64,000 bases of DNA from positions 62,001 through 126,000 of the forward strand of contig NZ_NDYF01000012.1 in NCBI RefSeq assembly GCF_002243175.1, read 5' to 3'. Source of the DNA: Finegoldia magna_J. GTDB lineage: Bacteria; Bacillota; Clostridia; Tissierellales; Peptoniphilaceae. Made by a program: the position numbers and the translations under genes. Below the pieces are notes generated by a model. That model saw nothing but the letters and a program-made list of their open reading frames with translations. It was not told the origin of the DNA and did not search any database. How positions within the stretch are numbered: the first letter of the stretch is position 1; every line of letters starts with the position of its first letter. Positions 8,680 through 17,886 of this stretch are shown here, piece by piece.

Positions 8680-9786
8680 ATGTCAGAATCAAAATTTGAA
8701 GAGTTTCCATACGGAGAACTTGGAATCATAGCAATGAAAAACATTGAAGGTTTGGCAAAAGAAGTTGACGAACTTTTAATGAAAAAAAACGGTGCAACAG
8801 AAAGTTATTTGTTAAAGATAACAGAATCCAGATTTAGTAACGGTGAAGGAAAAGTTACAATCGATGAATCAGTTAGAGGTCGTGATATTTTAATCATATC
8901 AGACGTTGGAAACTATGGATTAAAGTACAATATGTTTGGCGAACAAACTATAATTGGTCCAGATGAACACTTCCAAGATATCAAAAGAGTTATCTCCGCA
9001 ATTAATGGAAAAGCTTCACGTATCAATGTAATGATGCCTCTTTTATATTCATCACGTCAACACAGACGTAAATCCAGAGAATCACTTGATTGTGCAATGG
9101 CACTTCAAGAATTAGAAGACATGGGAGTAGATGGAATTTACACATTTGATGTGCACGATCCAAACGTACAAAACGCAATCCCATTGATGACATTTGAAAA
9201 CATCTATCCTACAGCAGAAATAGTTACTCACTTCTTAGAAAAAGAAAATATAACAACTGATGAATTAGACAAGAAAAACATGATTATTATTTCACCGGAT
9301 ACTGGCGCAATGGATAGAGCAATTTACTACTCAAATATTTTAAAACAAGACATAGGATTATTCTACAAAAGACGTGATTACACTAAAGTAGTCGACGGTA
9401 AGAATCCTATTATTGAGCACAAATACATCGGACGCGAAGTAGAAGGCAAAGACATATTAATCGTAGACGATATGATTGCTTCAGGCGGATCTGTTATCGA
9501 TATTGCAAAACAATTGAAAAAACAAAACGCAAACAGAATATTCTGTGCAGTAAGTTTCGCTTTGTTTACTGAAGGTCCTGACAAATTCGACCAAATGAAT
9601 AAAGAAGGCTACATCGACGGAGTTTATTCTACAAATTTAACATACGTACCAGAATCAATCAAAAACAAAGAATGGTTCCACGCTGTAGATATGAGCGAAT
9701 TGATGAGCGAATTTATTCACCACATCAACAGAGAAGAATCCATCTCAATTTTGTTAGATAAAACAAGAGGTATTAATATTTTATAA
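8680..9786 (+). CDS. prs: Ribose-phosphate pyrophosphokinase (PRPP synthetase), long clostridial form
   Basis: Makes PRPP from ribose 5-phosphate and ATP for nucleotide, histidine and NAD synthesis. 368 residues, longer than the usual ~315. RQHRRKSRESLDCAMALQ and FDVHDPNVQNAIP correspond to the catalytic flexible loop and ribose-phosphate regions. ILIVDDMIASGGSV is the PRPP-binding loop. The extra length is at the N-terminus (about the first 60 residues) and in the C-terminal part. Preceded by AAGGAGG. The CobD-like aminotransferase follows 10 bases downstream in the same direction. Confidence 0.9.
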   Translation: MSESKFEEFPYGELGIIAMKNIEGLAKEVDELLMKKNGATESYLLKITESRFSNGEGKVTIDESVRGRDILIISDVGNYGLKYNMFGEQTIIGPDEHFQDIKRVISAINGKASRINVMMPLLYSSRQHRRKSRESLDCAMALQELEDMGVDGIYTFDVHDPNVQNAIPLMTFENIYPTAEIVTHFLEKENITTDELDKKNMIIISPDTGAMDRAIYYSNILKQDIGLFYKRRDYTKVVDGKNPIIEHKYIGREVEGKDILIVDDMIASGGSVIDIAKQLKKQNANRIFCAVSFALFTEGPDKFDQMNKEGYIDGVYSTNLTYVPESIKNKEWFHAVDMSELMSEFIHHINREESISILLDKTRGINIL

Positions 9787-9796
9787 GGAGAAAATA

Positions 9797-10873
9797 ATGA
9801 AATCATCTCATGGAGCAAATCTTTTTGAAATTCAAAAAGAATACGGATTTAATATAGATGAAATCAAGGATTTCAGTTCAAACGTCAATCCTTTGGGTCC
9901 AAGTCCCAAAGCGATGACTAAGCTTGAAAAAAATCTTAATAAAGTCGGAGTGTACCCTGACCCAAATTACGATCAATTACTATCATCTATTGAAAAATAC
10001 ACCAATGTATCAAGAGACAAAATCTTGCTTACATCTGGTAGCACTAATTTGATTTCATCATTTATATCTCTAATCAATCCAAAAAATGCAATAATATTCA
10101 ACCCTAGTTATTCGGAGTATGAAAGAGAACTCAACAAAATTAACTCCAATATAATTTCTTACGATTTGGACAAATCAAATGATTTTGCGATAGATTGTGA
10201 GAAATTATCGAGAATGATAAAAGAAAACGACGTAAGTCTTGTAATATTAACCAATCCTAATAATCCAACAGGATATGCTATCGAAAACGGAAAACTTGAA
10301 GAGCTTATCAAATCAAGCAATTGCTATTTTATGATAGATGAAACGTATGTTGAGTTTTCAGATGTAGACATGTATTCTGCAGTTAATTTAACTGAAACAT
10401 GTGATAACCTACTTGTTATACGTTCTACATCGAAGTTTTTCGCAGCTGCTGGAATAAGATTGGGTTACGGAATAACTGGAAATAAAAAACTTTACGATGA
10501 TATAAATAAACACACCAATTTGTGGAACATAAATATATTTGCCGACATTCTTGGAGGCGAGATGTTCACAGATATCGACTACCACACAAAAGTGTTCGAA
10601 TTTATCAATCGTGAAAAAGAAAAAATGATATCTACTTTAGAAAAAATTGATTGCTTGAAAGTTTATCCTTCAAAATCGAATTTCGTTTTATGCGAAATTT
10701 TGGACAAAAAAATAACTGCACATGAATTAAGAGAAAAATTAATTCCTCATGCTCTTATCATAAGAGACTGTGCATCATTTAATAATTTGAATGAATACTT
10801 TTTTAGATTTTGTATTTTGGATGAACAATCAAACGACAAATTGTTAAAATTAATTGAAGATATTTTAAAATAA
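9797..10873 (+). CDS. PLP-dependent aminotransferase, CobD/HisC-like
   Basis: 358 residues, fold-type I. The N-terminal SSHGANLFE and DFSSNVNPLGPSP are typical of threonine-phosphate decarboxylase (CobD); ILTNPNNPTGY and the lysine in RSTSKFFAAAGIRLGY form the PLP site (Schiff-base Lys in SKFF). CobD makes aminopropanol phosphate for cobalamin, while HisC-type relatives transaminate histidinol phosphate. No cobalamin or histidine genes lie nearby, so the substrate is not settled. GGAGAAAATA precedes the ATG. It forms a two-gene unit with prs and ends at a strong terminator. Confidence 0.8.
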   Translation: MKSSHGANLFEIQKEYGFNIDEIKDFSSNVNPLGPSPKAMTKLEKNLNKVGVYPDPNYDQLLSSIEKYTNVSRDKILLTSGSTNLISSFISLINPKNAIIFNPSYSEYERELNKINSNIISYDLDKSNDFAIDCEKLSRMIKENDVSLVILTNPNNPTGYAIENGKLEELIKSSNCYFMIDETYVEFSDVDMYSAVNLTETCDNLLVIRSTSKFFAAAGIRLGYGITGNKKLYDDINKHTNLWNINIFADILGGEMFTDIDYHTKVFEFINREKEKMISTLEKIDCLKVYPSKSNFVLCEILDKKITAHELREKLIPHALIIRDCASFNNLNEYFFRFCILDEQSNDKLLKLIEDILK

Positions 10874-10882
10874 TCGCAATTT

Positions 10883-10919
10883 AAAAGATCCCAGATTTTA
10901 AAATCTGAGATCTTTTTTG
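10883..10919. terminator. Bidirectional terminator between the aminotransferase and fdhA
   Basis: A 17-base stem (core agatcccagatttt with aaaatctgagatct, one mismatch) is flanked by A and T runs on both sides, serving the convergent prs and fdh operons. Confidence 0.9.
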
Positions 10920-10924
10920 TTTGT

Positions 10925-13711
10925 TTATATTACTTTTTTATCTTTTTTGTGTTCGTCTGATAATAAAGTTGCCATGTTAACAAATCTTTGAATTGTATCC
11001 TCATGATCTGGATGCAAATCAACTTTTTCAACATGAATTGCACACACTTTATACTCACCAGTTCCCGTGATTGGATCGTAGTGATTTGATGTCACTTCGT
11101 TTACTGGAGATTCTCTGTAGTGGAATGTCATGAATATCATGTTAGGTAATACTCTGTCAGTTACTACAACACGAGTTACGATACTTCCTCTTCTGGATGT
11201 AACTCTGATAGTATCCAAATCTTTCACTCCTAATCTTTCTGCATCCACTGGATTGATTTCTGCAAGTTCGTAAGGACTTACTCCATCCAAATCTTTTGAG
11301 TATCTCGTAGTTATATTGTAATGATACAACATTCTTCCTGTACTTAAAATCATTGGATAATCATCATCTGGCAATTCTTCTGATGGTCTGTATTCTATTT
11401 CCATCATTTGACCTTGACCTCTTGCAAATATTCCTTTGTGCAAGTATTTTGTACCAGGATGAGATGTTGTAGGACATGGCCATTGTAAACCAACATTGTC
11501 GATTCTTTCATAAGTCATTCCTCTGTAACTTGGCATAGTTACTCTCATTTCTTCAAATACATCTTCACTTGTTTCATAACCAAAGAATACATTTGGGTTT
11601 ATGATTTTACTTACATCACACAAAATTGACCAGTCATTTCTAGCTTGTCCCGGAGGAGCAACAGCTTTTCTAACTCTTTGAACTCTTCTTTCAGTATTTG
11701 TAAATGTTCCATCTTTTTCTGCATAGCAAGTTGCTGGGAATACAACATCCGCAAGTTTTGCTGTGTCAGACATAAATATATCTTGAACTACTAACAAATC
11801 TAAATTGTTCAAAGCTCTCTTAACGTGATTTGCATCTGGATCTGATAAAACAGGATCTTCTCCCATTATATACATTGCTTTAAGATTTCCCTTAACTGCT
11901 TGATTAAACATTTCAGGAATTTGGTATCCAAGATTTGGACTCAATGGAGTCTTCCATACGCTTTCGAAAAATTCACGAGCTTTTGGATCTGTAACTTTTG
12001 CATAAGCAGGATATGTGTTAGGCAAAGCACCCAAATCACAAGCTCCTTGTACGTTGTTTTGACCTCTAATAGGGTTGATTCCTCCAGATTCAATTCCAAC
12101 GTGTCCAGTTAACATTCCTAGATTTGCCAAGCTCATTACATTTTCTGTTCCATGTGTGTGTTCTGTGATACCAAGTGTGTAGAATATACCAGCCTTTTCA
12201 GTCTTTGCATACAACAAAGCTGCTTGTCTGATTAATTCTTTGTCCACACCTGTAACTTTTTCAGCTTCTTCCAAATCGTATTTCATAACTGTTTTCTTCA
12301 AGCCTTCAAAGTTTTCAACACGTGATTCAATATAATCTTTGGCTTCTAATCCTTCTTCTATGATAACTTTCATCATAGCATTTAATAAGAATACATCCGT
12401 ACCTGGATTTAATCTCAACCAAATATCCGCTTCTTCTGCCAAGCCAGTTTTTCTTGGATCTACAACGATAAGTTTAGTTCCTTTTTTAACAGCTTGTTTC
12501 ATCTTATTACCAATAATAGGATGAGCTTCTGTAGCATTAGAACCTATAACAAACAACAATTCTGCACCCAGAATTTCTTCTATAGAGTTTGTCATAGCTC
12601 CACTTCCTAATGTAGCTGCAAGACCTGCAACTGTTGGAGCGTGTCAGGTTCTCGCGCAGTGATCGACGTTGTTTGTTCCGATCGCTGCTCTCATCATTTT
12701 TTGGAATACAAAGTTATCTTCGTTAGTACATCTAGCAGAACTTAGACCAGCTATTGAATCTGGACCAAATTCCATCTTGATATCTCTTAACTTATTTCCA
12801 ACATAACCTATAGCTTCATCCCAGCTACATTCAACCAATTCTCCATTTTTTCTAATCAATGGAGTAGTCAATCTTTCATCTGAGTGAATCATATCTGTAT
12901 GGAAACGACCTTTGATACAAAGTGCGTTTTGATTTACATAACCATCACATGGTTCAACACCTTGAACTTTTCCATTTTTTACTATTAAGTTGAATTGACA
13001 TCCTGTTCCACAGAAAGGACAAGTTGTCTTAACTTTTTCAACTTCCCAAGGTCTTGTATCTTTTAATTGTTTATTGATTAATGCACCTGTTGGACACACG
13101 CTTATGCATTGTCCACACATACGACAGTTTTCCTTAGATAAAGGAAAATCAAAAGCTGTAGAAATATAAGAATCAAATCCTCTATTTTTAAAATCTACTG
13201 TATGTGTACATTGAACTTCTTCACAAACTCTGACGCATTTTCCACACAAAATACATTTGTTTTGATCTCTAAAAATCAATGGATTCGTATCATCGACTTC
13301 GTGATTTTGAACTTCTATGTCGTAATTGCCGTATTTGCCTAAAACTTCTGGATTTTTAACACCATATCTATAGCACAAATCTTGTAATCTACAATTACCA
13401 ACTTTCGAACAAGTTAAGCAATCTTTAGGGTGATTCATCATCAAAAGTTTAAGTATATTTTGTCTAGTTTTTACTAAACGATCAGTTTCTGTCTTAACAA
13501 CCATTCCGTCTTTGACCATAGTAGAACATGATGTTTGAAGTTTTCTGGATCCTTCTATCTCAACTAAGCACATTCTACAACCACCAAATTCGCTCAGGTA
13601 TTTATCGTGGCACAATGTCGGAATATCAATCCCAACTTTATGCGCAGCTTCTAATACAGTGGTATTTTCTTCAACTTGAACATCAATACCATCAATATTT
13701 ATATTTAACAT
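10925..13711 (-). CDS. fdhA: Formate dehydrogenase catalytic subunit, selenoprotein (UGA = Sec at residue 356)
   Basis: Oxidises formate to CO2 (or the reverse) at a Mo/W-bis-pterin site. 928 residues if the in-frame TGA at 12644-12646 is read as selenocysteine, giving DHCART-U-HAPTVAGLAAT, the standard FDH active-site context; downstream coding stays open to 10925. N-terminal Fe-S domains: [2Fe-2S] Cys34/45/48/62; His94-Cys98/101/107; two [4Fe-4S] sets at Cys153-163 and Cys196-206; then Cys231/234/238/265 beside the pterin domain. This NuoG-like front end is typical of NAD(P)-linked cytoplasmic FDHs. It is the last gene of a five-gene operon. No MobA or FdhD gene is in the window. Confidence 0.95.
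12597..12646 (-). promoter_or_regulatory. Bacterial SECIS element of fdhA with its UGA codon
   Basis: Reading the minus strand, TGA is followed three bases later by GCTCCA (12640-12635), which pairs with TGGAGC (12602-12597). The upper stem GTTGCA pairs with TGCAGC around the apical loop GGTCT. The GTTGCAGGTCT apex is close to what I recall of the E. coli fdhF SECIS, whose apical bases bind SelB. This is the signal that turns the stop into selenocysteine. Confidence 0.93.
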
Positions 13712-13718
13712 ATTACAC

Positions 13719-14174
13719 CTACCAAACTTCGTTAAATCCTACATTCAAAAATATTTCTTCTAGTTCAGTTTTATGCAATTTTTCCATTTTAGATAATCCA
13801 GCAAAAATATCTTGTTCAGCTTTATCTAAGCAAGAATTTGCAATATCAGCATACAATTGCATAGCCTCTTCTTCTCTTTTGATAGCTAATTTGATAGCAT
13901 CTCTAAAGTCCATTTCTGTAGTCATTCTTGGTCTATCAATGTCTTGTGATAAATTATAATCTTCGCTATCATCAATTTTGATAGTTTCAGCCTTAGTTTC
14001 TAAGAATTTTTGTAAGTAATCTTTGTGTTTCAATTCTTCTTTGCTAAGTCTTTCGAAAAGACTTTTAGTTTGTGGATCTTCGGCTTTTTCAGCTGCATCT
14101 TTGTAAAATGTATATGAATCGTCTTCTCTATTTACAGCATCATCAATAATTGATATTAATTGTTCTCTATTCAT
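13719..14174 (-). CDS. Ferritin-like/rubrerythrin-type diiron protein
   Basis: 151 residues, helical. Two repeats of a ferritin-like half-site are visible: DDSYTFYKDAAEKA with SKEELKHKDYL, and KREEEAMQLYADIA with MEKLHKTELEEIF. These give the E...E..H ligand pattern of a diiron four-helix bundle. There is no rubredoxin domain, so it is a minimal erythrin-like protein rather than full rubrerythrin. Such proteins reduce peroxide or handle iron. Its place between the Fe-S subunit and the catalytic subunit (8 bases before fdhA) suggests protection or iron supply for the oxygen-sensitive dehydrogenase; that role is inference. Confidence 0.85.
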   Translation of the reverse strand: MNREQLISIIDDAVNREDDSYTFYKDAAEKAEDPQTKSLFERLSKEELKHKDYLQKFLETKAETIKIDDSEDYNLSQDIDRPRMTTEMDFRDAIKLAIKREEEAMQLYADIANSCLDKAEQDIFAGLSKMEKLHKTELEEIFLNVGFNEVW

Positions 14175-14206
14175 TATTTCACCTATTCATTCTCTATATT
14201 TATATT

Positions 14207-15130
14207 TTAATTATCTATTTTTTCGATTTTTTCTAAAATCTTGTCCAAACCTAACACATTATTCCAACTAGCTTCTACAAATTCTCCATCAATCTTTTTG
14301 TAAGGTTGTTTTGGATTATCCACATTTAATAATTCTGTAGTTAATCTACCCTTTAAACAAAGTGGTCTGCCATTTTCTGGACTTAATGCTCTCAATGCAA
14401 GATTCTTTCCATTTTTTCTCAAAACTTCGAATTCACATCCGTATTCGCAAACTTTGCATTGAACTTTCTTAGTTTCTAACTCCCATTTTCTACCTAAATT
14501 CATAGCTCTCTTATCCATCAATGCACCTACTGGACAAGCTACTACGCATCTATTGCAAGATATACAATAAGAAGATTCAAATGTATCGTTAATATCTAAG
14601 TTAATTCTTGTTTCGTAACCTCTATTTGAGAAATTAAGAATTTTTCTATCATCCATAACATTACAAGTTCTTACGCACTTGCCGCAAAGTATACACTTGC
14701 TATCATCTCTAATGATGTATGGAGAAGAATCATCAACTAATTTTTCTCTTCTTGCTCCGTCATGTTCTCTGAATTTTACTCCGTATTCATAAGAATATTT
14801 TTGTAATTGACATTCACCGGATTTTTGACAAGTCAAGCAATCATTTGGATGAGAATCCAACAACATTTGAAGAATTCTTTGTCTGTGTTTAATTAATCTA
14901 TCAGTTTTTGTGTGAACGACCATGTTATCTTTTGCCAAAGTTGAACAAGCTGTCATTAATTTCTTGCTTCCTTCAACTTCAACCAAACAAAGCCTACAAG
15001 CGCTCACTACATCCAAATTTTTATCGTAACATAAGTTTGGAATATCAATTCCATTTTCTCTTGCTAGATCGATTATAAATTTAGGCTTATCAGTTTGAAT
15101 TACTTTTCCATCAATAGTTACAGTAATCAT
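14207..15130 (-). CDS. NuoG/FdhA-like Fe-S protein, truncated before the pterin domain
   Basis: 307 residues, paralogous to the first ~290 residues of FdhA. The [2Fe-2S] cysteines are at identical positions (34/45/48/62), followed by HPNDCLTCQKSGECQLQ, CILCGKCVRTC, CISCNRCVVACP and CKVCEYGCEF with a later CLKGRL. The protein ends just after EASWNNVLG, where FdhA begins its molybdopterin domain (CSWDEAIGYVG). It therefore has an electron-wire but no catalytic domain. Likely role: linking the flavin subunit to FdhA. It starts 5 bases after the NuoF-like gene. Either a partial duplication of fdhA or a dedicated subunit. Confidence 0.88.
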   Translation of the reverse strand: MITVTIDGKVIQTDKPKFIIDLARENGIDIPNLCYDKNLDVVSACRLCLVEVEGSKKLMTACSTLAKDNMVVHTKTDRLIKHRQRILQMLLDSHPNDCLTCQKSGECQLQKYSYEYGVKFREHDGARREKLVDDSSPYIIRDDSKCILCGKCVRTCNVMDDRKILNFSNRGYETRINLDINDTFESSYCISCNRCVVACPVGALMDKRAMNLGRKWELETKKVQCKVCEYGCEFEVLRKNGKNLALRALSPENGRPLCLKGRLTTELLNVDNPKQPYKKIDGEFVEASWNNVLGLDKILEKIEKIDN

Positions 15131-15135
15131 ACTAT

Positions 15136-17016
15136 CTATCTCCTAACTACTGCGTGAACAGGACATACAGTTTCGCAATTACCACATTTGATACATTGAG
15201 ATTTGTCGATAACGTGTTGTTTCTTAACTTCTCCTTCTATACAACTTACAGGGCAATTTTTAGCACATTTTGTACAACCTATACACTTGTCTGTTATTTC
15301 GTATGATAAAAGTGCCTTACATGCATGAGCAGGACATTTCTTATCGTAAATGTGAGCTTCATATTCATTTCTGAAGTATTTTAATGTTGAGATAACTGGA
15401 TTTGGAGCTGTTTGTCCAAGACCACAAAGTGATGCAGAAGTAATAGTGTCACACAAATCTTCTAATGCTTCAATATCTCCATCTTCACCTTTTCCTGAAG
15501 TGATTTTTTCTAAGATTTCTAGCATTCTCTTAGTACCTTCACGACATGGAACACACTTACCGCAAGATTCATCTACAGTGAATTCAAGGAAGAATCTAGC
15601 TATATCAACCATACAGTCGTCTTCATCCATGACAATCATTCCGCCTGATCCCATAATTGAACCGATTTTTGCCAATGATTCAAAATCAACCGGAGTATCC
15701 AAGAATTCTTCCGGAATACATCCACCAGATGGTCCACCTGTTTGAACAGCTTTGAACTTCTTGCCGTCTTTAATTCCACCGCCGATGTCAAAAATGATTT
15801 CTCTTAAAGTAGATCCCATTGGAACTTCTACCAAACCAGTGTTTACAACTTTACCACCTAAAGCGAATACTTTAGTTCCTGGAGAACCTTCTGTACCATA
15901 ACTTGTAAACCAATCTGCGCCTTTGTACATAATTGCTGGAACATTAGCAAATGTTTCAACGTTGTTGATAATAGTTGGCTTATCCCACAATCCTCTTTCA
16001 GCAGTTCTGAATATTTTAGTACGAGGCATTCCACGTCTACCTTCGATAGATTCCATCAATGCAGTACCTTCACCACATACGAAAGCTCCAGAACCCAATC
16101 TCAATTCGATATCAAATGAGAAATCAGAACCAAAAATGTTGTTTCCTAAAAGATTCATTTCTTTTGCTTGTTGAATTGCAATTCTCAATCTCTTAACTGC
16201 AATTGGATATTCTGCTCTTACGTATATAAAACCTTGATTAGCACCTATAGCTCTACCACAAATAGCCATACCTTCTAATACTGAATGAGGATCTCCTTCA
16301 AGGATTGCTCTGTCCATGAAAGCACCAGGGTCTCCTTCGTCTGCGTTACAGATAACATATTTTTGATTATTTTCTACTTTATAAGCTGATTCCCATTTTC
16401 TTCCTGTAGGGAAACCTGCTCCTCCACGACCTCTCAATCCTGATTTCTTCATTTCTTCAATTATTTCTTTTTGGTCTAAATCAAAAATGGCTTTATGTAA
16501 AGCTTGATAACCATCTGCACCAATATATTCGTTCAAAGATTCTAATTGAATTTTTTCTACATTTCTTAAAGCTATCTTAAATTGTTTATCGTAGAAATCA
16601 ACTGAATTGTATTTCAAAATTTTATCATCTTGTTTTGCATTTTCGTAAACGACATCTTCATCAACTTCATCATTTACTATTGATTTGTCGACAATGCTCT
16701 TAACATCTGATAATTTAACTCTTGTGTAGAAAATTCCTTCAGGATATACAACAACGTTAGGACCAGTTTCGCAAAGTCCGATACATCCTACTGGAACAAC
16801 CACTACGTTTTCAATTTTTTCTTCTTCTATATATTTGTTAAACTCATCAATCAAAGATTTAGCGCCTGTAGCTTCACAACCAGCTCCACCACACACAACT
16901 ATTTGTTTTTCTTTTGGATTAGTATGTTCAACATAAATTTTATCCTTTACGAGTTCACGCATTTTGATATTCTTTGCAAACTCATCTCTTATCTCATTAA
17001 GTTTTTCAATATTCAT
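15136..17016 (-). CDS. NuoF/HydB-like NAD(P)H-binding flavoprotein subunit
   Basis: 626 residues. Order: N-terminal thioredoxin-like [2Fe-2S] domain (VVCGGAGCEATGAKS, VGCIGLCETGPNV), the FMN/NADH domain (GRGGAGFPTGRKW, CNADEGDPGAF, ESIEGRRGMPR), the [4Fe-4S] site SCGKCVPCREGTKRM, and a C-terminal two-cluster ferredoxin (CIGCTKCAKNCPVSC, CIKCGNCETVCP). This layout matches the NAD(P)-reducing beta subunit of multimeric formate dehydrogenases and [FeFe]-hydrogenases, including electron-bifurcating ones. It passes electrons between NAD(P) and the FdhA Fe-S chain. Whether this complex bifurcates with ferredoxin cannot be told from sequence alone. Confidence 0.92.
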   Translation of the reverse strand: MNIEKLNEIRDEFAKNIKMRELVKDKIYVEHTNPKEKQIVVCGGAGCEATGAKSLIDEFNKYIEEEKIENVVVVPVGCIGLCETGPNVVVYPEGIFYTRVKLSDVKSIVDKSIVNDEVDEDVVYENAKQDDKILKYNSVDFYDKQFKIALRNVEKIQLESLNEYIGADGYQALHKAIFDLDQKEIIEEMKKSGLRGRGGAGFPTGRKWESAYKVENNQKYVICNADEGDPGAFMDRAILEGDPHSVLEGMAICGRAIGANQGFIYVRAEYPIAVKRLRIAIQQAKEMNLLGNNIFGSDFSFDIELRLGSGAFVCGEGTALMESIEGRRGMPRTKIFRTAERGLWDKPTIINNVETFANVPAIMYKGADWFTSYGTEGSPGTKVFALGGKVVNTGLVEVPMGSTLREIIFDIGGGIKDGKKFKAVQTGGPSGGCIPEEFLDTPVDFESLAKIGSIMGSGGMIVMDEDDCMVDIARFFLEFTVDESCGKCVPCREGTKRMLEILEKITSGKGEDGDIEALEDLCDTITSASLCGLGQTAPNPVISTLKYFRNEYEAHIYDKKCPAHACKALLSYEITDKCIGCTKCAKNCPVSCIEGEVKKQHVIDKSQCIKCGNCETVCPVHAVVRR

Positions 17017-17033
17017 AACAAATCCCCTAATAA

Positions 17034-17519
17034 TTAATTATATTTACTAACTATAGATTCTAGCTTATTAACATCTACCTTACCATACACATCTCCATTA
17101 ATAACAATAACTGGAGCTAATGCGCACAAACCAACACATCTACATGGTGTGATGGAAAATTTTTGATCTTCGGTAGTACTACCTGCAGGAATCTTCAAAA
17201 TCTCTTGTAGTTTTTCAGAAACTCTTTGAGCTCCTTTTACATAACAAGCAGTTCCTTCGCAAACTTGAATATCATATTTTCCTTTTGGAATCAAAGAAAA
17301 TTGTGCATAAAAAGTTATAACACCGTAAATTTCTGACAAAGGAATGTCTAATATTTTAGAAATCATTGTAATAATTTCCTTAGGCAAATAACCAAATTCA
17401 TCTTGTGCACGTTGTAGAACGGGCATCAAAGGACCTTTAATATCCTTTTTACTTCTTACAAATTCTCGAAATTCTTCGACTTGAGAAGCATGTTCTTTTA
17501 AGTCAAATGTAAAACTCAT
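17034..17519 (-). CDS. NuoE-like [2Fe-2S] thioredoxin-fold subunit
   Basis: 161 residues from ATG 17519, chosen because AGGAGG lies 7 bases upstream; a longer frame from TTG 17558 would swallow that site. Cysteines VCEGTACYVKGA and TPCRCVGLCALAPV are the four [2Fe-2S] ligands of the 24-kDa/NuoE family. Helical N-terminus with LPVLQRAQDEFGYLP-type family sequence (here MPVLQRAQDEFGYLP). First gene of the formate dehydrogenase operon; NuoF-like gene follows after 17 bases. Confidence 0.92.
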   Translation of the reverse strand: MSFTFDLKEHASQVEEFREFVRSKKDIKGPLMPVLQRAQDEFGYLPKEIITMISKILDIPLSEIYGVITFYAQFSLIPKGKYDIQVCEGTACYVKGAQRVSEKLQEILKIPAGSTTEDQKFSITPCRCVGLCALAPVIVINGDVYGKVDVNKLESIVSKYN

Positions 17520-17583
17520 TAAAATCCTCCTATAAAATTGTTTTCCTTGTGTTATCAAAATTATTTTTTCTTTTATATTTTTA

Positions 17584-17612
17584 ATTATACCACTTATATT
17601 GCCTAAAGTAAA
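17584..17612 (-). promoter_or_regulatory. Probable promoter of the formate dehydrogenase operon
   Basis: On the minus strand TTTACT (17612-17607) and TATAAT (17589-17584) are spaced by 17 bases, with an extended -10 (TGGTATAAT). The predicted leader is roughly 60 bases to the NuoE-like ATG. Confidence 0.7.
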
Positions 17613-17829
17613 TTAGTATTATGTTGAAAAATCACATTAATATTCATTATCATTTTAAATAGTATCATATTCCCTCACTTTTATTGAATATATATTCCTT
17701 ATAATGTATTATACGGATAATTAACTTTGTTATATTGATAAAGTAATTGATATGTTTGTGTTTATTTTACTTCATTTAGTTAAATTAAACTGTTTTAACA
17801 AAAATTTATGAAAATAATTTCCTTATGTT
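17613..17829. other. Intergenic region between the divergent fdh operon and selB
   Basis: About 220 very A+T-rich bases with no credible open frame. No convincing operator or RNA structure was recognised. It separates the two divergent promoters and would hold any formate or redox control site. Confidence 0.5.
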
Positions 17830-17858
17830 TTATAAAAAATAACGAAATATGGTATAAT
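17830..17858 (+). promoter_or_regulatory. Probable selB promoter
   Basis: Extended -10 TGGTATAAT (hexamer 17853-17858) with a weak -35 (TTATAA, 17830-17835, 17-base spacing). TTGGAGG precedes the ATG at 17887. Confidence 0.65.
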
Positions 17859-17886
17859 ATACATTAGTAAATTAATTGGAGGTTAT

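Noticed and set aside
10925..12595. Separate 556-residue molybdopterin oxidoreductase starting at MTNSIEEILG
   Set aside because: It has no ribosome-binding site, begins inside the active-site segment, and is the in-frame continuation past the Sec UGA.
13528..13959. 143-residue plus-strand frame across the fdhA/ferritin-like junction
   Set aside because: Overlaps two well-supported genes on the opposite strand and has no recognisable features.
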